Positions 19,646 to 27,836 of a stretch of DNA of 64,000 nucleotides are shown one piece after another. The first letter of the stretch is position 1, and each line of letters begins with the position of its first letter. A program made the position numbers and the translations under genes. The notes beneath the pieces were generated by a model. The model worked only from the letters and a program-made list of their open reading frames with translations, was not told the DNA's origin and did not search any database. Origin of the DNA: Bacteroidota bacterium (GTDB taxonomy: Bacteria > Bacteroidota > Bacteroidia > AKYH767-A > OLB10); the NCBI GenBank assembly GCA_016714535.1, contig JADKDR010000018.1, positions 1 through 64,000 of the forward strand, read 5' to 3'.

Positions 19646-20200
19646 TTATTTAATAATTCGTTTAGAGGCTTTAGAGGGGCCATTCATTTTATCGATTAGA
19701 CAATTAGCAGGATTGTTAATAATATAAACACGAATTCTGTTCAATTCGCTGCCAACTCTGATTATTCTATCGTGAAATCACGTTTGCCATTCAAATTGAA
19801 TATTATTTTGATTGGCATATCTTTTTAGCTATGATTTAAATCCTCTTATTACAGAACCTAAATTTTGAGATTGGGTGCCCAATTTATTTGGTTGCCAATC
19901 TGTTTTTTCAGGGTTATTAAAAACCAATATCCCATGAATATGATTGGGCATTATTACAAATTCATCCAATTCAACAAATGGAAAATGGTTAGGAATTTCT
20001 TTCCAAAAATGAATGGCGGTTTTACCAATTTCGGTTGCATATAGAGACGGATTATTATCCGTCTCTACGGAATTAATTTCACCGAAATAATGCAATCAAT
20101 TTTTGGTACAAATGGTAACATATTACATTCCATTCGCGCCATAATCATACCCCTGTAATCTGGCAGATGGTATTCTATATTTATTTTGAAATTTATCCAT
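19646..20200 (-). pseudogene. REP-associated tyrosine transposase (RAYT/Y1-Tnp) pseudogene
   Basis: The minus strand from an ATG at 20200 to a TAA at 19646 keeps one frame for 185 codons and reads as a complete RAYT (IS200-like HUH) transposase. In order: RIPSARLQGYDYGANGM, YVTICTKN, LHYFGEI, FVIMPNHIHGIL (the HUH pair), GSVIRGFKS, NNIQFEWQT and RVYIINNPANCLIDK. Four in-frame stops break it: after NGM, after CTKN, after FKS and after WQT. At least two fit a CGA-to-TGA change of a conserved Arg. There is no frameshift, so this is decay by substitution, unlike the indels elsewhere in the window. No intact partner is in the window. Confidence 0.88.
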
Positions 20201-20809
20201 GGCTGTTTTCTATTCTCCGAATATGTTTTTTTTGTACGTAGTGTCTCTTTCACAATTACTGATTTCCTTTCATCAACAATCGGTCTCTTATTCAATTGAA
20301 AAAATGTCATTGACAATTTCTGTAAGAATTGCAGATACCAAAGATATAACCTGTAAACTATATGAAAAATACAATCAATTAGGAATGAACTTTTGGTCTT
20401 GTAAATATCTCTTTCAGAAGCGTATTAAATGACATTTCATTTCTTTTATCTTGTTCCTTACCGTATGAATTGAACGGAAATAGTTGTCTTGAGAAAAAAA
20501 TTTCCTTTTTTTTAATTTGTGGGAATAGTCACAACAACTGCCAACGTTAGTGCCTAGAATGCTTGTTTAATAAGCGTTTGGGTTTTAAAGCACATCCGTT
20601 TATATCCGTATAAAATCGCTTACTATCGTCTATATACGTAAGCATCCATTTACACTCCGGCTTAGGGGATGAGGTTGCGACATCTTTGCATCGTCAATTT
20701 TGAGAAACCAAAATAAGACACGATTGCTAAAGAAAAATAAATGTAGTCGCACACAAAAAGTAAATTTTAATTCAAATAATAAAAGTCAAACAATTTAAAT
20801 TTTAAAAAA
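20201..20809. other. Non-coding stretch before ssb
   Basis: No convincing gene is seen between the RAYT remnant and ssb. The frames open here lack recognisable family features. CATCTTTGCA at 20681-20690 partly resembles a TAnnTTTG -7 box and may belong to the ssb promoter, giving a leader of about 120 bases. A short partly repeated stretch, TTTATATCCGTATA and CTATATACGTA near 20600-20640, has no assigned role. Confidence 0.4.
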
Positions 20810-21154
20810 ATGAACAGTTTAAGAAACAGTGTTAGGTTAATTGGAAATTTGGGTCAGGCACCTGAAATCAAATCATTCGACAGCAATAAGAAATGCGCCC
20901 GCTTTTCGATTGCAGTAAACGAGAGCTACATGGATGCCAATGGTAAATGGGAAAAGCAAACACACTGGCACCCAATTACATTATGGGGCAAGCAAGCTGA
21001 AGTAGCTGAGAAGTATTTGACCAAAGGAAGCGAAGTTGCCGTAGAGGGTAGCTTGGTAAACCGAAATTACACAACCAAGGATGGCGAGAAAAAGTACATT
21101 ACCGAAATAAAGGTAAATGACATCATGCTTCTTGGTAAAAAGGCAGAGAGTTAA
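20810..21154 (+). CDS. ssb: Single-stranded DNA-binding protein, short form
   Basis: A 114-aa OB-fold protein that coats single-stranded DNA. Typical segments are RLIGNLGQAPEIKSF, RFSIAVNES, TLWGKQAEVAEKYLTKGSEVAVEGSL and YITEIKVNDIMLLG. It ends KKAES straight after the OB fold and lacks the glycine/proline-rich linker and acidic DDDLPF-type tail through which housekeeping SSB recruits repair and replication proteins. Short tail-less SSBs are known alongside a full-length copy in Bacteroidota, so this may be an accessory form. Strong terminator downstream. Confidence 0.93.
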   Translation: MNSLRNSVRLIGNLGQAPEIKSFDSNKKCARFSIAVNESYMDANGKWEKQTHWHPITLWGKQAEVAEKYLTKGSEVAVEGSLVNRNYTTKDGEKKYITEIKVNDIMLLGKKAES

Positions 21155-21181
21155 TCACGAGAAGAGTTAAACTTTTTAGCT

Positions 21182-21218
21182 AAGCCACGCACCTTCGGGT
21201 GTCGTGGCTTTTTTTTAT
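21182..21218 (+). terminator. Strong terminator after ssb
   Basis: AAGCCACGCACC, a TTCG loop and GGTGTCGTGGCTT form a long GC-rich stem with one mismatch or wobble, followed by eight T. It also overlaps the 3' end of the convergent SCO-like gene. Confidence 0.88.
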
Positions 21219-21903
21219 TTAATTTTCTGTTCCTGAAAATATTCATACCTCAGAACTTTGATTTCTTCTTTGGCACGTTTTACTTCGTACAAGTCTGTGG
21301 CGTCCATATTTCCACGAAGGTGCCAATGCTTATCGATAAGTATAATCATTGGATTGGTGGTATAAAGGCTATCGCTCGATTTATAAACCACAGGGCTAAA
21401 ATAATTCTCTTTCGATATTTTTTGCATTTCATCGGGAGGCAATAGTGCAAACTTCCATTGATGCTTTTTGGGATAGTAATACCTTACCAAGGCATGAAGC
21501 GAATCCTGGCTAATTTGTGATGTATTAAAAAAGTGAGTTAGGAAAACTACTTCGAGTCTTTTTTATTTTCATAAGCAATATCCTGCATGGCTCGCATATC
21601 ATCTTTAGCTTGGGCCACAGCCAGGTCAACAAAGTTTGCAACCAGGGTTTTGTTGTAAGCAAAGCTGCTTAGTGAAATTGAATCCCCATCCTCCACACTA
21701 AAAAAAGTATAATTAGCTAAAGTAAAACGAATGGTGTCTTTATCATTTCCACTGACTACTTGGTAGGAACCAAGGAAAGGCAAAGTCTTGTAATTATTTT
21801 TTCCGGTAATTATCCATAAATAAAATAATGCTGGTCCTATCAATACAACCAGCATTATTATTATCAAGAAGATTTTTCGGGGAGTACTTTGGGGCTTACC
21901 CAT
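21215..21903 (-). CDS. SCO1/SenC-like thioredoxin-fold protein lacking the CxxxC motif; one-base frameshift
   Basis: Two frames on the minus strand (21903-21547 and 21490-21215) join into one 229-aa protein if one T is added to the T6 run at 21559-21564. An N-terminal membrane anchor (KIFLIIIMLVVLIGPALFYL) is followed by KTLPFLGS and a SCO-type thioredoxin fold, with VVFLTHFFNTSQISQDSLHALV and a C-terminal NPMIILIDKHWHLRGN. SCO proteins deliver copper to the CuA centre of cytochrome oxidase through a CxxxC motif and a distal His. Here the position after LVANF reads VDLAVAQAKDD, with no Cys at all. It follows coxC and coxD in the same operon, so a link to the oxidase is likely, but copper chemistry is not. 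Confidence 0.65.
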
Positions 21904-21921
21904 TCAAAATTGATTACAGGC

Positions 21922-22296
21922 TTATTTGAAAAAACTATCCATGTTATACATGTATATCATTTCGGTTAGCGCAATAAAAATCAAGTAAATGATTAGGACA
22001 AACGGCAGCAATATGGTATAGCGAAGTGCTTTTTTTTCATCGCCAAGGTGCATAAATACGAGCACTATGTAACCTGCCTTTACAATAGTAAGTATCACGA
22101 AGGTCCATATAAGAAGGGTCTTACCAAGTCCCCATGAATGAGCTTGGAAACCAATGATAACTTCGGCTACGGTTATAGCAAGTAGAATCCAAAATACTTT
22201 CCACAGGCGTGCCTTGTTTTTGGGATCGTGATGTTCCTCAACAAACTGATTGTGAATGTCGCCAGTATAATATCCGTGATGTTGTCCGTCTGACAT
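21922..22296 (-). CDS. coxD: Cytochrome c oxidase subunit IV
   Basis: A 124-aa prokaryotic subunit IV family protein with three membrane segments (VFWILLAITVAEVIIGF, LLIWTFVILTIVKAGYIVL and YTILLPFVLIIYLIFIAL) and the loop VFMHLGDEKKALR typical of the family. It sits 21 nt after subunit III and 18 nt before the SCO-like gene on the same strand. The catalytic subunits I and II are not in the window. Confidence 0.9.
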   Translation of the reverse strand: MSDGQHHGYYTGDIHNQFVEEHHDPKNKARLWKVFWILLAITVAEVIIGFQAHSWGLGKTLLIWTFVILTIVKAGYIVLVFMHLGDEKKALRYTILLPFVLIIYLIFIALTEMIYMYNMDSFFK

Positions 22297-22317
22297 ATAA
22301 AATAAAATTAATAACGA

Positions 22318-23169
22318 TTAAACAAGATAGAAGAAGGTAAATACAAAAACCCAAACCAGGTCTACAAAGTGCCAATACAAACCGGCCTTTTCAACTTGTT
22401 CGTAATGGCCACGTTTTTTATAGATACCGTCAATTACATTAATGTAGATGATAAGGTTAATAATAACCCCGCTGAATACGTGAAATCCATGAAAACCGGT
22501 AATAAAGAAAAAGAAGTTAGCAAAAAGGGGAGTTGGACCATATTCATTTTCGATAAGGTTGGCTCCTTTAATGTTCTTAGTGGAGGAGGCTATCAGTTTC
22601 TGCGCTTCAGTGCCTTCAATTTTTAGGGTTTTATACATTAGTCCAAGTGCATCGGGTTCGGTTAACGATTCGCGAATAAATAAAACTCCAGGCTCATAAT
22701 CATCGGTTCGGGCAAAACGTCCGTCTGCTAATATATAGGCGCCTTTTTCGCTACCTACTATAAAGTGATACCACTCCCATGCCTGCGAGCCTACGAACAT
22801 TGCTCCGCCTATAATAGTAGCAAACATCCAAATTTTTACTGCATTGTTGTCACGTTTATGTCCCGCATCTACTGCCAATACCATGGTTACCGAGCTCATA
22901 ATGAGGATAAAAGTCATTAACCCTACATATGCCAACTGAATATGACCATGTACAAAAGGAAAATGGGTAAACACCTCGCTGGCTGCTGGCCAAATTTCGG
23001 TGTGGCGATGGCGCAAGGCACCATACGCAATAATTAAGGTTGAAAAAGTAAATGCATCGGAAACAAGGAAAAACCACATATATATCTTTCCCCAACTTAC
23101 ATTAAACGGAGATACTCCACCGCGCCAAGGTGACTTGGAGGTGTGTTCTGCTGTGATCGCTTCTGCCAT
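22318..23169 (-). CDS. coxC: Cytochrome c oxidase subunit III
   Basis: Subunit III of a haem-copper (caa3/aa3-type) oxidase, an inner-membrane protein supporting the proton-pumping core. I chose the ATG at 23169 (MAEAITAEHTSKSPWRGG); an upstream ATG at 23205 would add 12 residues without family support. There are about five to six helices, including MWFFLVSDAFTFSTLIIAYG, LAYVGLMTFILIMSSVTMVL, GSQAWEWYHF, FFFITGFHGFHVFSGVIINL and GLYWHFVDLVWVFVFTFFYLV. A loop of about 70 residues, rich in charged residues, sits between helices (around GRFARTDDYEPG). First gene of the coxC-coxD-SCO-like operon, divergent from murF. Confidence 0.94.
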   Translation of the reverse strand: MAEAITAEHTSKSPWRGGVSPFNVSWGKIYMWFFLVSDAFTFSTLIIAYGALRHRHTEIWPAASEVFTHFPFVHGHIQLAYVGLMTFILIMSSVTMVLAVDAGHKRDNNAVKIWMFATIIGGAMFVGSQAWEWYHFIVGSEKGAYILADGRFARTDDYEPGVLFIRESLTEPDALGLMYKTLKIEGTEAQKLIASSTKNIKGANLIENEYGPTPLFANFFFFITGFHGFHVFSGVIINLIIYINVIDGIYKKRGHYEQVEKAGLYWHFVDLVWVFVFTFFYLV

Positions 23170-23237
23170 AACGGAATTTAAATTGTTTATCTTTTTGTGA
23201 ATCAAAATGCAAGAGGTAGACCTTGCTTTTCGGGCAA

Positions 23238-23245
23238 CGAAAATA
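23238..23245 (-). promoter_or_regulatory. Possible -7 promoter box for the coxC operon
   Basis: TATTTTCG on the minus strand differs by one base from TAnnTTTG. A TTGT lies 17 bases further upstream as a possible -33 element. The box is about 70 bases from the coxC start. Confidence 0.35.
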
Positions 23246-23429
23246 CAAAAATCTTTACTCTCACAAGTTTTTTTGAAATTTTTAAAAAGAAGTAATTAAC
23301 CTGAATGCATGTTGAAAAATTTTAAACTATAGTATATAAATGGCGATATGCTTATAAGTGAATAAAATGCATGTTTGCTGAGCCAATAATAACAGGCATA
23401 TTAAGGCCAAATACCATCGAATAAATCAA

Positions 23430-24725
23430 ATGATGTTAGAAAAAATTTACCATGCGTTCCTTCAATGCAATGGATTGATAGGCACAGACACCCGCACCAT
23501 TGCCAAAGGCTGTATGTTTTTTGCCTTAAAGGGCGCCAATTTTAACGGGAATCAATTTGCAAATCAAGCATTGGGCGCAGGGGCAAAATTTGTAGTCATT
23601 GATGAACCGGTGCTTATGGGTGACCATGTTTTTTTGGTAGATGATGTGCTGACTACCCTGCAGCAACTGGCCAGACATCATCGCAGACAGCTAAAAACGC
23701 GCATTATTGCCATTACCGGCAGTAATGGCAAAACTACCACCAAGGAATTGTTGCATAACGTGCTTGGTTCTACCTATAATACTCTTGCTACACGAGGAAA
23801 CCTTAATAATCACATTGGTGTGCCGCTTACGCTATTACAATTAACTCCGGTGCATGACATGGCCATTGTAGAAATGGGGGCAAATCATCAGGGCGAAATT
23901 GCTTCCTATTGTGACATTGCCGAGCCCGATTTTGGGTTAATAAATAATGTGGGCAAGGCTCATCTGGAAGGTTTTGGAGGTTTTGAAGGCGTAATTAAAG
24001 GTAAAACAGAATTATATCGTTTTCTACAGTTACATAATCGAGTGATTTTTTGTAATGCGGCAAACCCGCATCTTGCGCCCATACTTGCCAGTTATACAAA
24101 CACGGTGTGGTACAACAGTTGGCAAAGCATTAGCGGGCAATGCAGGCAACCTGGCCTATACCTGCAAGTAGAATGGCAGGCTGCAAATACTCCAGGCATT
24201 AATTATATAGACACCCGCCTTACCGGTGCTTACAACTTTGAAAACATTATGGCAGCCATTGCAATTGGAAAATATTTTTCGATACCTGCCGAAAAGATTA
24301 ATGCAGCCATTGCTTCTTATGTGCCTGATAATGCCCGAAGTCAAGTAATTGAGAGGGGCAGTAACAAAATTATTATGGATGCTTATAATGCTAACCCAAC
24401 AAGCATGCGCCACGCTATCGAGAATTTCAATCAGAAGTTTGACAATAATAAAATAGTTGCGTTAGGCGATATGTACGAACTTGGTCAGGATGAAGATGCT
24501 GAGCATCTTGCTATCATTAGTTTATTGGGGGAATGTAATTTGGAAGAAGTTATTTTGGTAGGATCGCGTTTTGCAAAGCATAGAGATAAAATTTCAGCAC
24601 AGTTTTTTGACAATTCGAAACAAGCACGTGATTATTTGCAGCAAAAAAAATACAGCCATTCTCATTTTCTGATAAAGGGATCGCGCAGTAGTAAAATGGA
24701 ACTGGTACTCGAAGGTATACTATAA
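23430..24725 (+). CDS. murF: UDP-N-acetylmuramoyl-tripeptide--D-alanyl-D-alanine ligase
   Basis: Adds D-Ala-D-Ala to UDP-MurNAc-tripeptide, the last cytoplasmic step of peptidoglycan precursor synthesis. The 431 aa match the usual length. The N-terminal domain has GTDTRTIAKGCMFFALKG. The ATP P-loop ITGSNGKTTTKELLHNVLG lies near residue 91. NLNNHIGVPLTLL and MAIVEMGANHQGEI follow, then NPTSMRHAIENF and VALGDMYELGQDEDAEH in the C-terminal domain. It stands alone rather than in a dcw cluster; its 3' end is 15 nt from that of convergent porE. Confidence 0.95.
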   Translation: MMLEKIYHAFLQCNGLIGTDTRTIAKGCMFFALKGANFNGNQFANQALGAGAKFVVIDEPVLMGDHVFLVDDVLTTLQQLARHHRRQLKTRIIAITGSNGKTTTKELLHNVLGSTYNTLATRGNLNNHIGVPLTLLQLTPVHDMAIVEMGANHQGEIASYCDIAEPDFGLINNVGKAHLEGFGGFEGVIKGKTELYRFLQLHNRVIFCNAANPHLAPILASYTNTVWYNSWQSISGQCRQPGLYLQVEWQAANTPGINYIDTRLTGAYNFENIMAAIAIGKYFSIPAEKINAAIASYVPDNARSQVIERGSNKIIMDAYNANPTSMRHAIENFNQKFDNNKIVALGDMYELGQDEDAEHLAIISLLGECNLEEVILVGSRFAKHRDKISAQFFDNSKQARDYLQQKKYSHSHFLIKGSRSSKMELVLEGIL

Positions 24726-24740
24726 CAGTTATGTTTGCTA

Positions 24741-26705
24741 TTATTTTCCTATAATAACAATTTCGGTTCTACGATTTTTGGATTTGCCGGCTTCGCTGGT
24801 ATTGTCTGCCACAGGCTGGGTAGCGCCATATCCTTTATAGCTAAGCCTGTTAGCAGCAATGTTGTTTTTAATAAGTAACTCGTAAACCACCTTGGCGCGT
24901 GCTTCACTTAGTTTCATGTTTTCTGAAGCGCTGCCCTGATTATCGGTATGACCATTTATAGCTATTCGGAGCGTTTTGTTTTCTATTAAGTAAGCTGCAA
25001 AGTTGGCTATCATAAATACCGACTGTGGGCTTATTTCGCTCGAGTTGGTTTTAAACAAAATATTATTCAGGTTATAGCTGGCGCCCACTTTAATGTTTTT
25101 TAATTCCACATTAACTGTTTGTGGAGAGAAATTGGTGCTATCATCCTTACTAAAGAAGTTTGAGTTAAACTCATTATCTTTTTTACGAACCGTAAGCAGG
25201 TAATCGTTATCGAATAATACCACATGCGAATATTTTCCGGTCGTGCTATCCACATCTATCTTCACCACTTCTTCGGTTTGCACATTTTTTAATTCAATTT
25301 TTGCATCGGTAACAAAGTCTTTATTTTCATCTGTCAATTGTCCTTTTAGAAATAGCACTTTCTCGGGACGAATTTTATCATACAAATCAAATTCATAAAT
25401 ATCGTAGCTGCCCTTGCCAGCTTGCAGCTTATCACTTGCAAAATATCCTTTGTGTCCATTGGTGCTTACAAAAAATCCGACTTCGTTGCCTTCTGTATTT
25501 ATAGGATAGCCAAGATTGACGGGTTTAGCCCATTTGCCTTTTTCATCTATCTTAACCATAAAAATATCGAAGCCACCAAGGCCGGGCAGTTTATCACTCG
25601 AAAAATAAAAGGTGCGGTTATCGGGATGCATAAAAGGGCTTTTCTCATTACCATCTGTGTTTACATGCACAAGCGACTTCGCTTCTGCAAATTCGCCTTT
25701 CTCATTTTTTACCGAATAGTAAATATCGCAGGTCATGTTAACGCTATCCCTATATGTTGCAAAGTACAATGTTTTTCCATCGGGACTAATGCTTGGTTGT
25801 GCATCCCATTGCTTGGGGTGATTTATGTTTTTTAAATTTTTAAAGGGCGACCATTTCCCATTTGCAAATTCGCATTCGTATAAATCAAAGTTGCCTTTGT
25901 CAACTCTGGTAAAATACATTTTCGTATTATCAATGTTGAGGCAGGGGCCACCCTCGTTATCCAATGCCTTATAATTAAAAGGTGGTTCCATGGGTTTACC
26001 TTCACTAAAAGCACTTCCTTCAATTTTTGTAGCCACACAAAATTTCTCTACTTCGCGTGACGATACCAGTCCTTTGCTTTCTTCGGTAAATCTGCGGGTA
26101 AAATAAAATAACTCGCCATCGGCACTTTGGTAACCCAGGTATTCTGGATTGAATGTATTAATGCCCTGCACCGGTCTGGGGTCAAAAGGTACCGGGTGGG
26201 TCAGTAAATTTATTCTTGAGAGGGATTCATCAATTTCTTTTAATATTTTTTCATCAGTACAGCCTTGTTCACTTACACCTTTGAGGTACTTGTTCGCTTC
26301 AGTATACTTTTGATTTTCTAAAAAATAATTCCCCGTGCGGTAGTATGCCTGCCAACCGGCATCAGGACAATGTGCTATGGCTTTCACATAATTTTCTTTC
26401 ATCAAGCGGAATTCTTTATGGGTATAGGCAAGCTCCGCCAACATCTTGTATGCACGACCAAACGTGGTGTCCTCCTCTACAGCATTTTCCAGATATTTTT
26501 TTGCCTTATCAAAATCTTTCTTTGCGTCTTTGGCTTTCTCAAAATTCTTAACCGCTTTGGCATTTTCCGATAATGGGCACAATTCCGGCAACTTTTGCTT
26601 TTGAGCAAAAGCAAATTGCCAGTTAAAGCAAAGGCAAATAAAAAAGATGAAAAAAAATTTACTCAATCCTTTCAGGTTTAAACTGTTAATATTAATTAAC
26701 GGCAT
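24741..26705 (-). CDS. porE: PorE-like T9SS protein (TPR, PD40 propeller, OmpA domain)
   Basis: The 654-aa domain order matches PorE, a periplasmic component of the type IX secretion system that binds peptidoglycan. A signal peptide (FFFIFFICLCFNWQFAFAQ) is followed by TPR-like helices to about residue 165. A PD40/WD40-like propeller comes next with repeated YFTR, KMYFTRVDKGNFDLYE, TLYFATYRDS, TFYFSSDKLPGLGGFDIFM and GYFASDKLQAGKGSYDIYEF. A carboxypeptidase-regulatory-like fold lies near 450-520. The C-terminal OmpA domain has INGHTDNQGSASENMKLSEARA and SYKGYGATQP. Other OmpA-PD40 proteins share this layout, so PorE is a strong but not certain call. It fits the T9SS cargo at 51-64 kb. Confidence 0.82.
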   Translation of the reverse strand: MPLININSLNLKGLSKFFFIFFICLCFNWQFAFAQKQKLPELCPLSENAKAVKNFEKAKDAKKDFDKAKKYLENAVEEDTTFGRAYKMLAELAYTHKEFRLMKENYVKAIAHCPDAGWQAYYRTGNYFLENQKYTEANKYLKGVSEQGCTDEKILKEIDESLSRINLLTHPVPFDPRPVQGINTFNPEYLGYQSADGELFYFTRRFTEESKGLVSSREVEKFCVATKIEGSAFSEGKPMEPPFNYKALDNEGGPCLNIDNTKMYFTRVDKGNFDLYECEFANGKWSPFKNLKNINHPKQWDAQPSISPDGKTLYFATYRDSVNMTCDIYYSVKNEKGEFAEAKSLVHVNTDGNEKSPFMHPDNRTFYFSSDKLPGLGGFDIFMVKIDEKGKWAKPVNLGYPINTEGNEVGFFVSTNGHKGYFASDKLQAGKGSYDIYEFDLYDKIRPEKVLFLKGQLTDENKDFVTDAKIELKNVQTEEVVKIDVDSTTGKYSHVVLFDNDYLLTVRKKDNEFNSNFFSKDDSTNFSPQTVNVELKNIKVGASYNLNNILFKTNSSEISPQSVFMIANFAAYLIENKTLRIAINGHTDNQGSASENMKLSEARAKVVYELLIKNNIAANRLSYKGYGATQPVADNTSEAGKSKNRRTEIVIIGK

Positions 26706-26933
26706 TCGCGCTTTTTAGTATGCAGCAAAGGTAAAAGCAAGCTGCTAAAGTTTTTATTAAGTAATAATTAGTTTTTACACAGGGTGGGGTCGGCAATAAT
26801 TTTCAATACCAAACCTTTGCAGCGATATTTTTAAAAATTCTCTTTTAAAAAAATACAATAATGGCCACTGTTTAAAAAGTGGGGGCAGAAGTATGGTATG
26901 CTGGCAACTATTAAAAACTAAGGATTAAAATGA

Positions 26934-27299
26934 TTAGAATGAAGCTGCATTAACTGCGCTTTTTGCCCCTTCGCGATCTTTGCCTATAAGGCTTCCCAAT
27001 TCATCGAGGGCGCTATTAGCACCGCTAATATTGTCAATACGCATATAGGACTCGTATACCAATTTATACACCCTTGTAACCAACGCAACATCAATTGCCT
27101 GTCCATTTTTCTTTTTAGCCTGACCATCTTGCCTGCAAGCAACAGTGGCCCCGGGCACTAAATCATATTGCCCTTTTTGAAACATCTGAAGCGCAGATTG
27201 ATATCCACTATTGCAATCCTGTGCATGCAACGTTGCACTGAAAACACAACATATAACCATTATGGCTGCTGTATAAATGTATGTACTTCTAATCTTCAT
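26934..27299 (-). CDS. Small secreted protein, unknown family
   Basis: A 121-aa protein from the ATG at 27299; an in-frame ATG at 27356 overlaps the preceding gene and is less likely. A signal peptide (TAAIMVICCVFSATLHAQ) is followed by DCNSGYQSALQMFQKGQYDLV, which looks like one TPR-type helical hairpin, and a single further Cys (VACRQDG). This hints at a disulfide after export. Last gene of the SIR2-TIR/STAND-WD40 operon direction, 16 nt after the coiled-coil gene. No family recognised. Confidence 0.6.
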   Translation of the reverse strand: MKIRSTYIYTAAIMVICCVFSATLHAQDCNSGYQSALQMFQKGQYDLVPGATVACRQDGQAKKKNGQAIDVALVTRVYKLVYESYMRIDNISGANSALDELGSLIGKDREGAKSAVNAASF

Positions 27300-27315
27300 T
27301 TTATTTTTGTTTGAT

Positions 27316-27804
27316 TTAATTCTTTTCGATTGCCTTGAGTTTGTTTTCGTAAACATTTTTTTCAGTCATATTATCCTCATCAGAGTAGTAGGTTATTATC
27401 TTTTTATATGATGAAACTAAAATATTATTTCCATTAGCCAGTTGTTTTTTTAGAGGGCTTAAATTATTTTCGATTTTACTTTTTTCAACTTGAATAGCCT
27501 TTAAGTCATTTTTAATTTTGTCGTCCTTTTTTCTTTCTTGTTTCAAAGCAGCCTGACGTGCTTTTTTTGCTTTTAACTCTGTTTCGAACGATAAAATTTC
27601 TTTATTCAATTTCTTTTGTTCCAATTCAAGTTCACCCATACATTTTAGATAGTTGGTGATGATGGTAGAATTTAAACCACCAGGTAAAGTGTTATATTTT
27701 TTAATTTGATTCTTACAACTATCCGTAGGTTGGGCAACAGAACCAAACCCGAACAATAATCCTACAAGGAAAAGCAAGAGATTAATAATTTTTATTTTTT
27801 TCAT
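27316..27804 (-). CDS. Secreted coiled-coil protein, unknown family
   Basis: A 162-aa protein starting MKKIKIINLLLFLVGLLFGF, a clear signal peptide ending near SVAQ. A mature part with two Cys (DSCKNQIKK and YLKCMGELELEQ) leads into a long Lys/Glu-rich coiled coil of about residues 55-120. The ATG at 27804 is preferred over 27819. It starts 32 nt after the stop of the STAND-WD40 gene, so co-transcription is likely. No named domain is recognised. Confidence 0.6.
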   Translation of the reverse strand: MKKIKIINLLLFLVGLLFGFGSVAQPTDSCKNQIKKYNTLPGGLNSTIITNYLKCMGELELEQKKLNKEILSFETELKAKKARQAALKQERKKDDKIKNDLKAIQVEKSKIENNLSPLKKQLANGNNILVSSYKKIITYYSDEDNMTEKNVYENKLKAIEKN

Positions 27805-27836
27805 AATTGATATCAACAAATGTACTTTTTTAATAA

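Noticed and set aside
20199..20432. Plus-strand frame of 77 codons next to the RAYT remnant
   Set aside because: It starts on the complement of the RAYT start region and has no start-site support or recognisable sequence.
25422..25835. Plus-strand frame of about 137 codons opposite porE
   Set aside because: It is antisense to the propeller region of an intact gene and has no family features.
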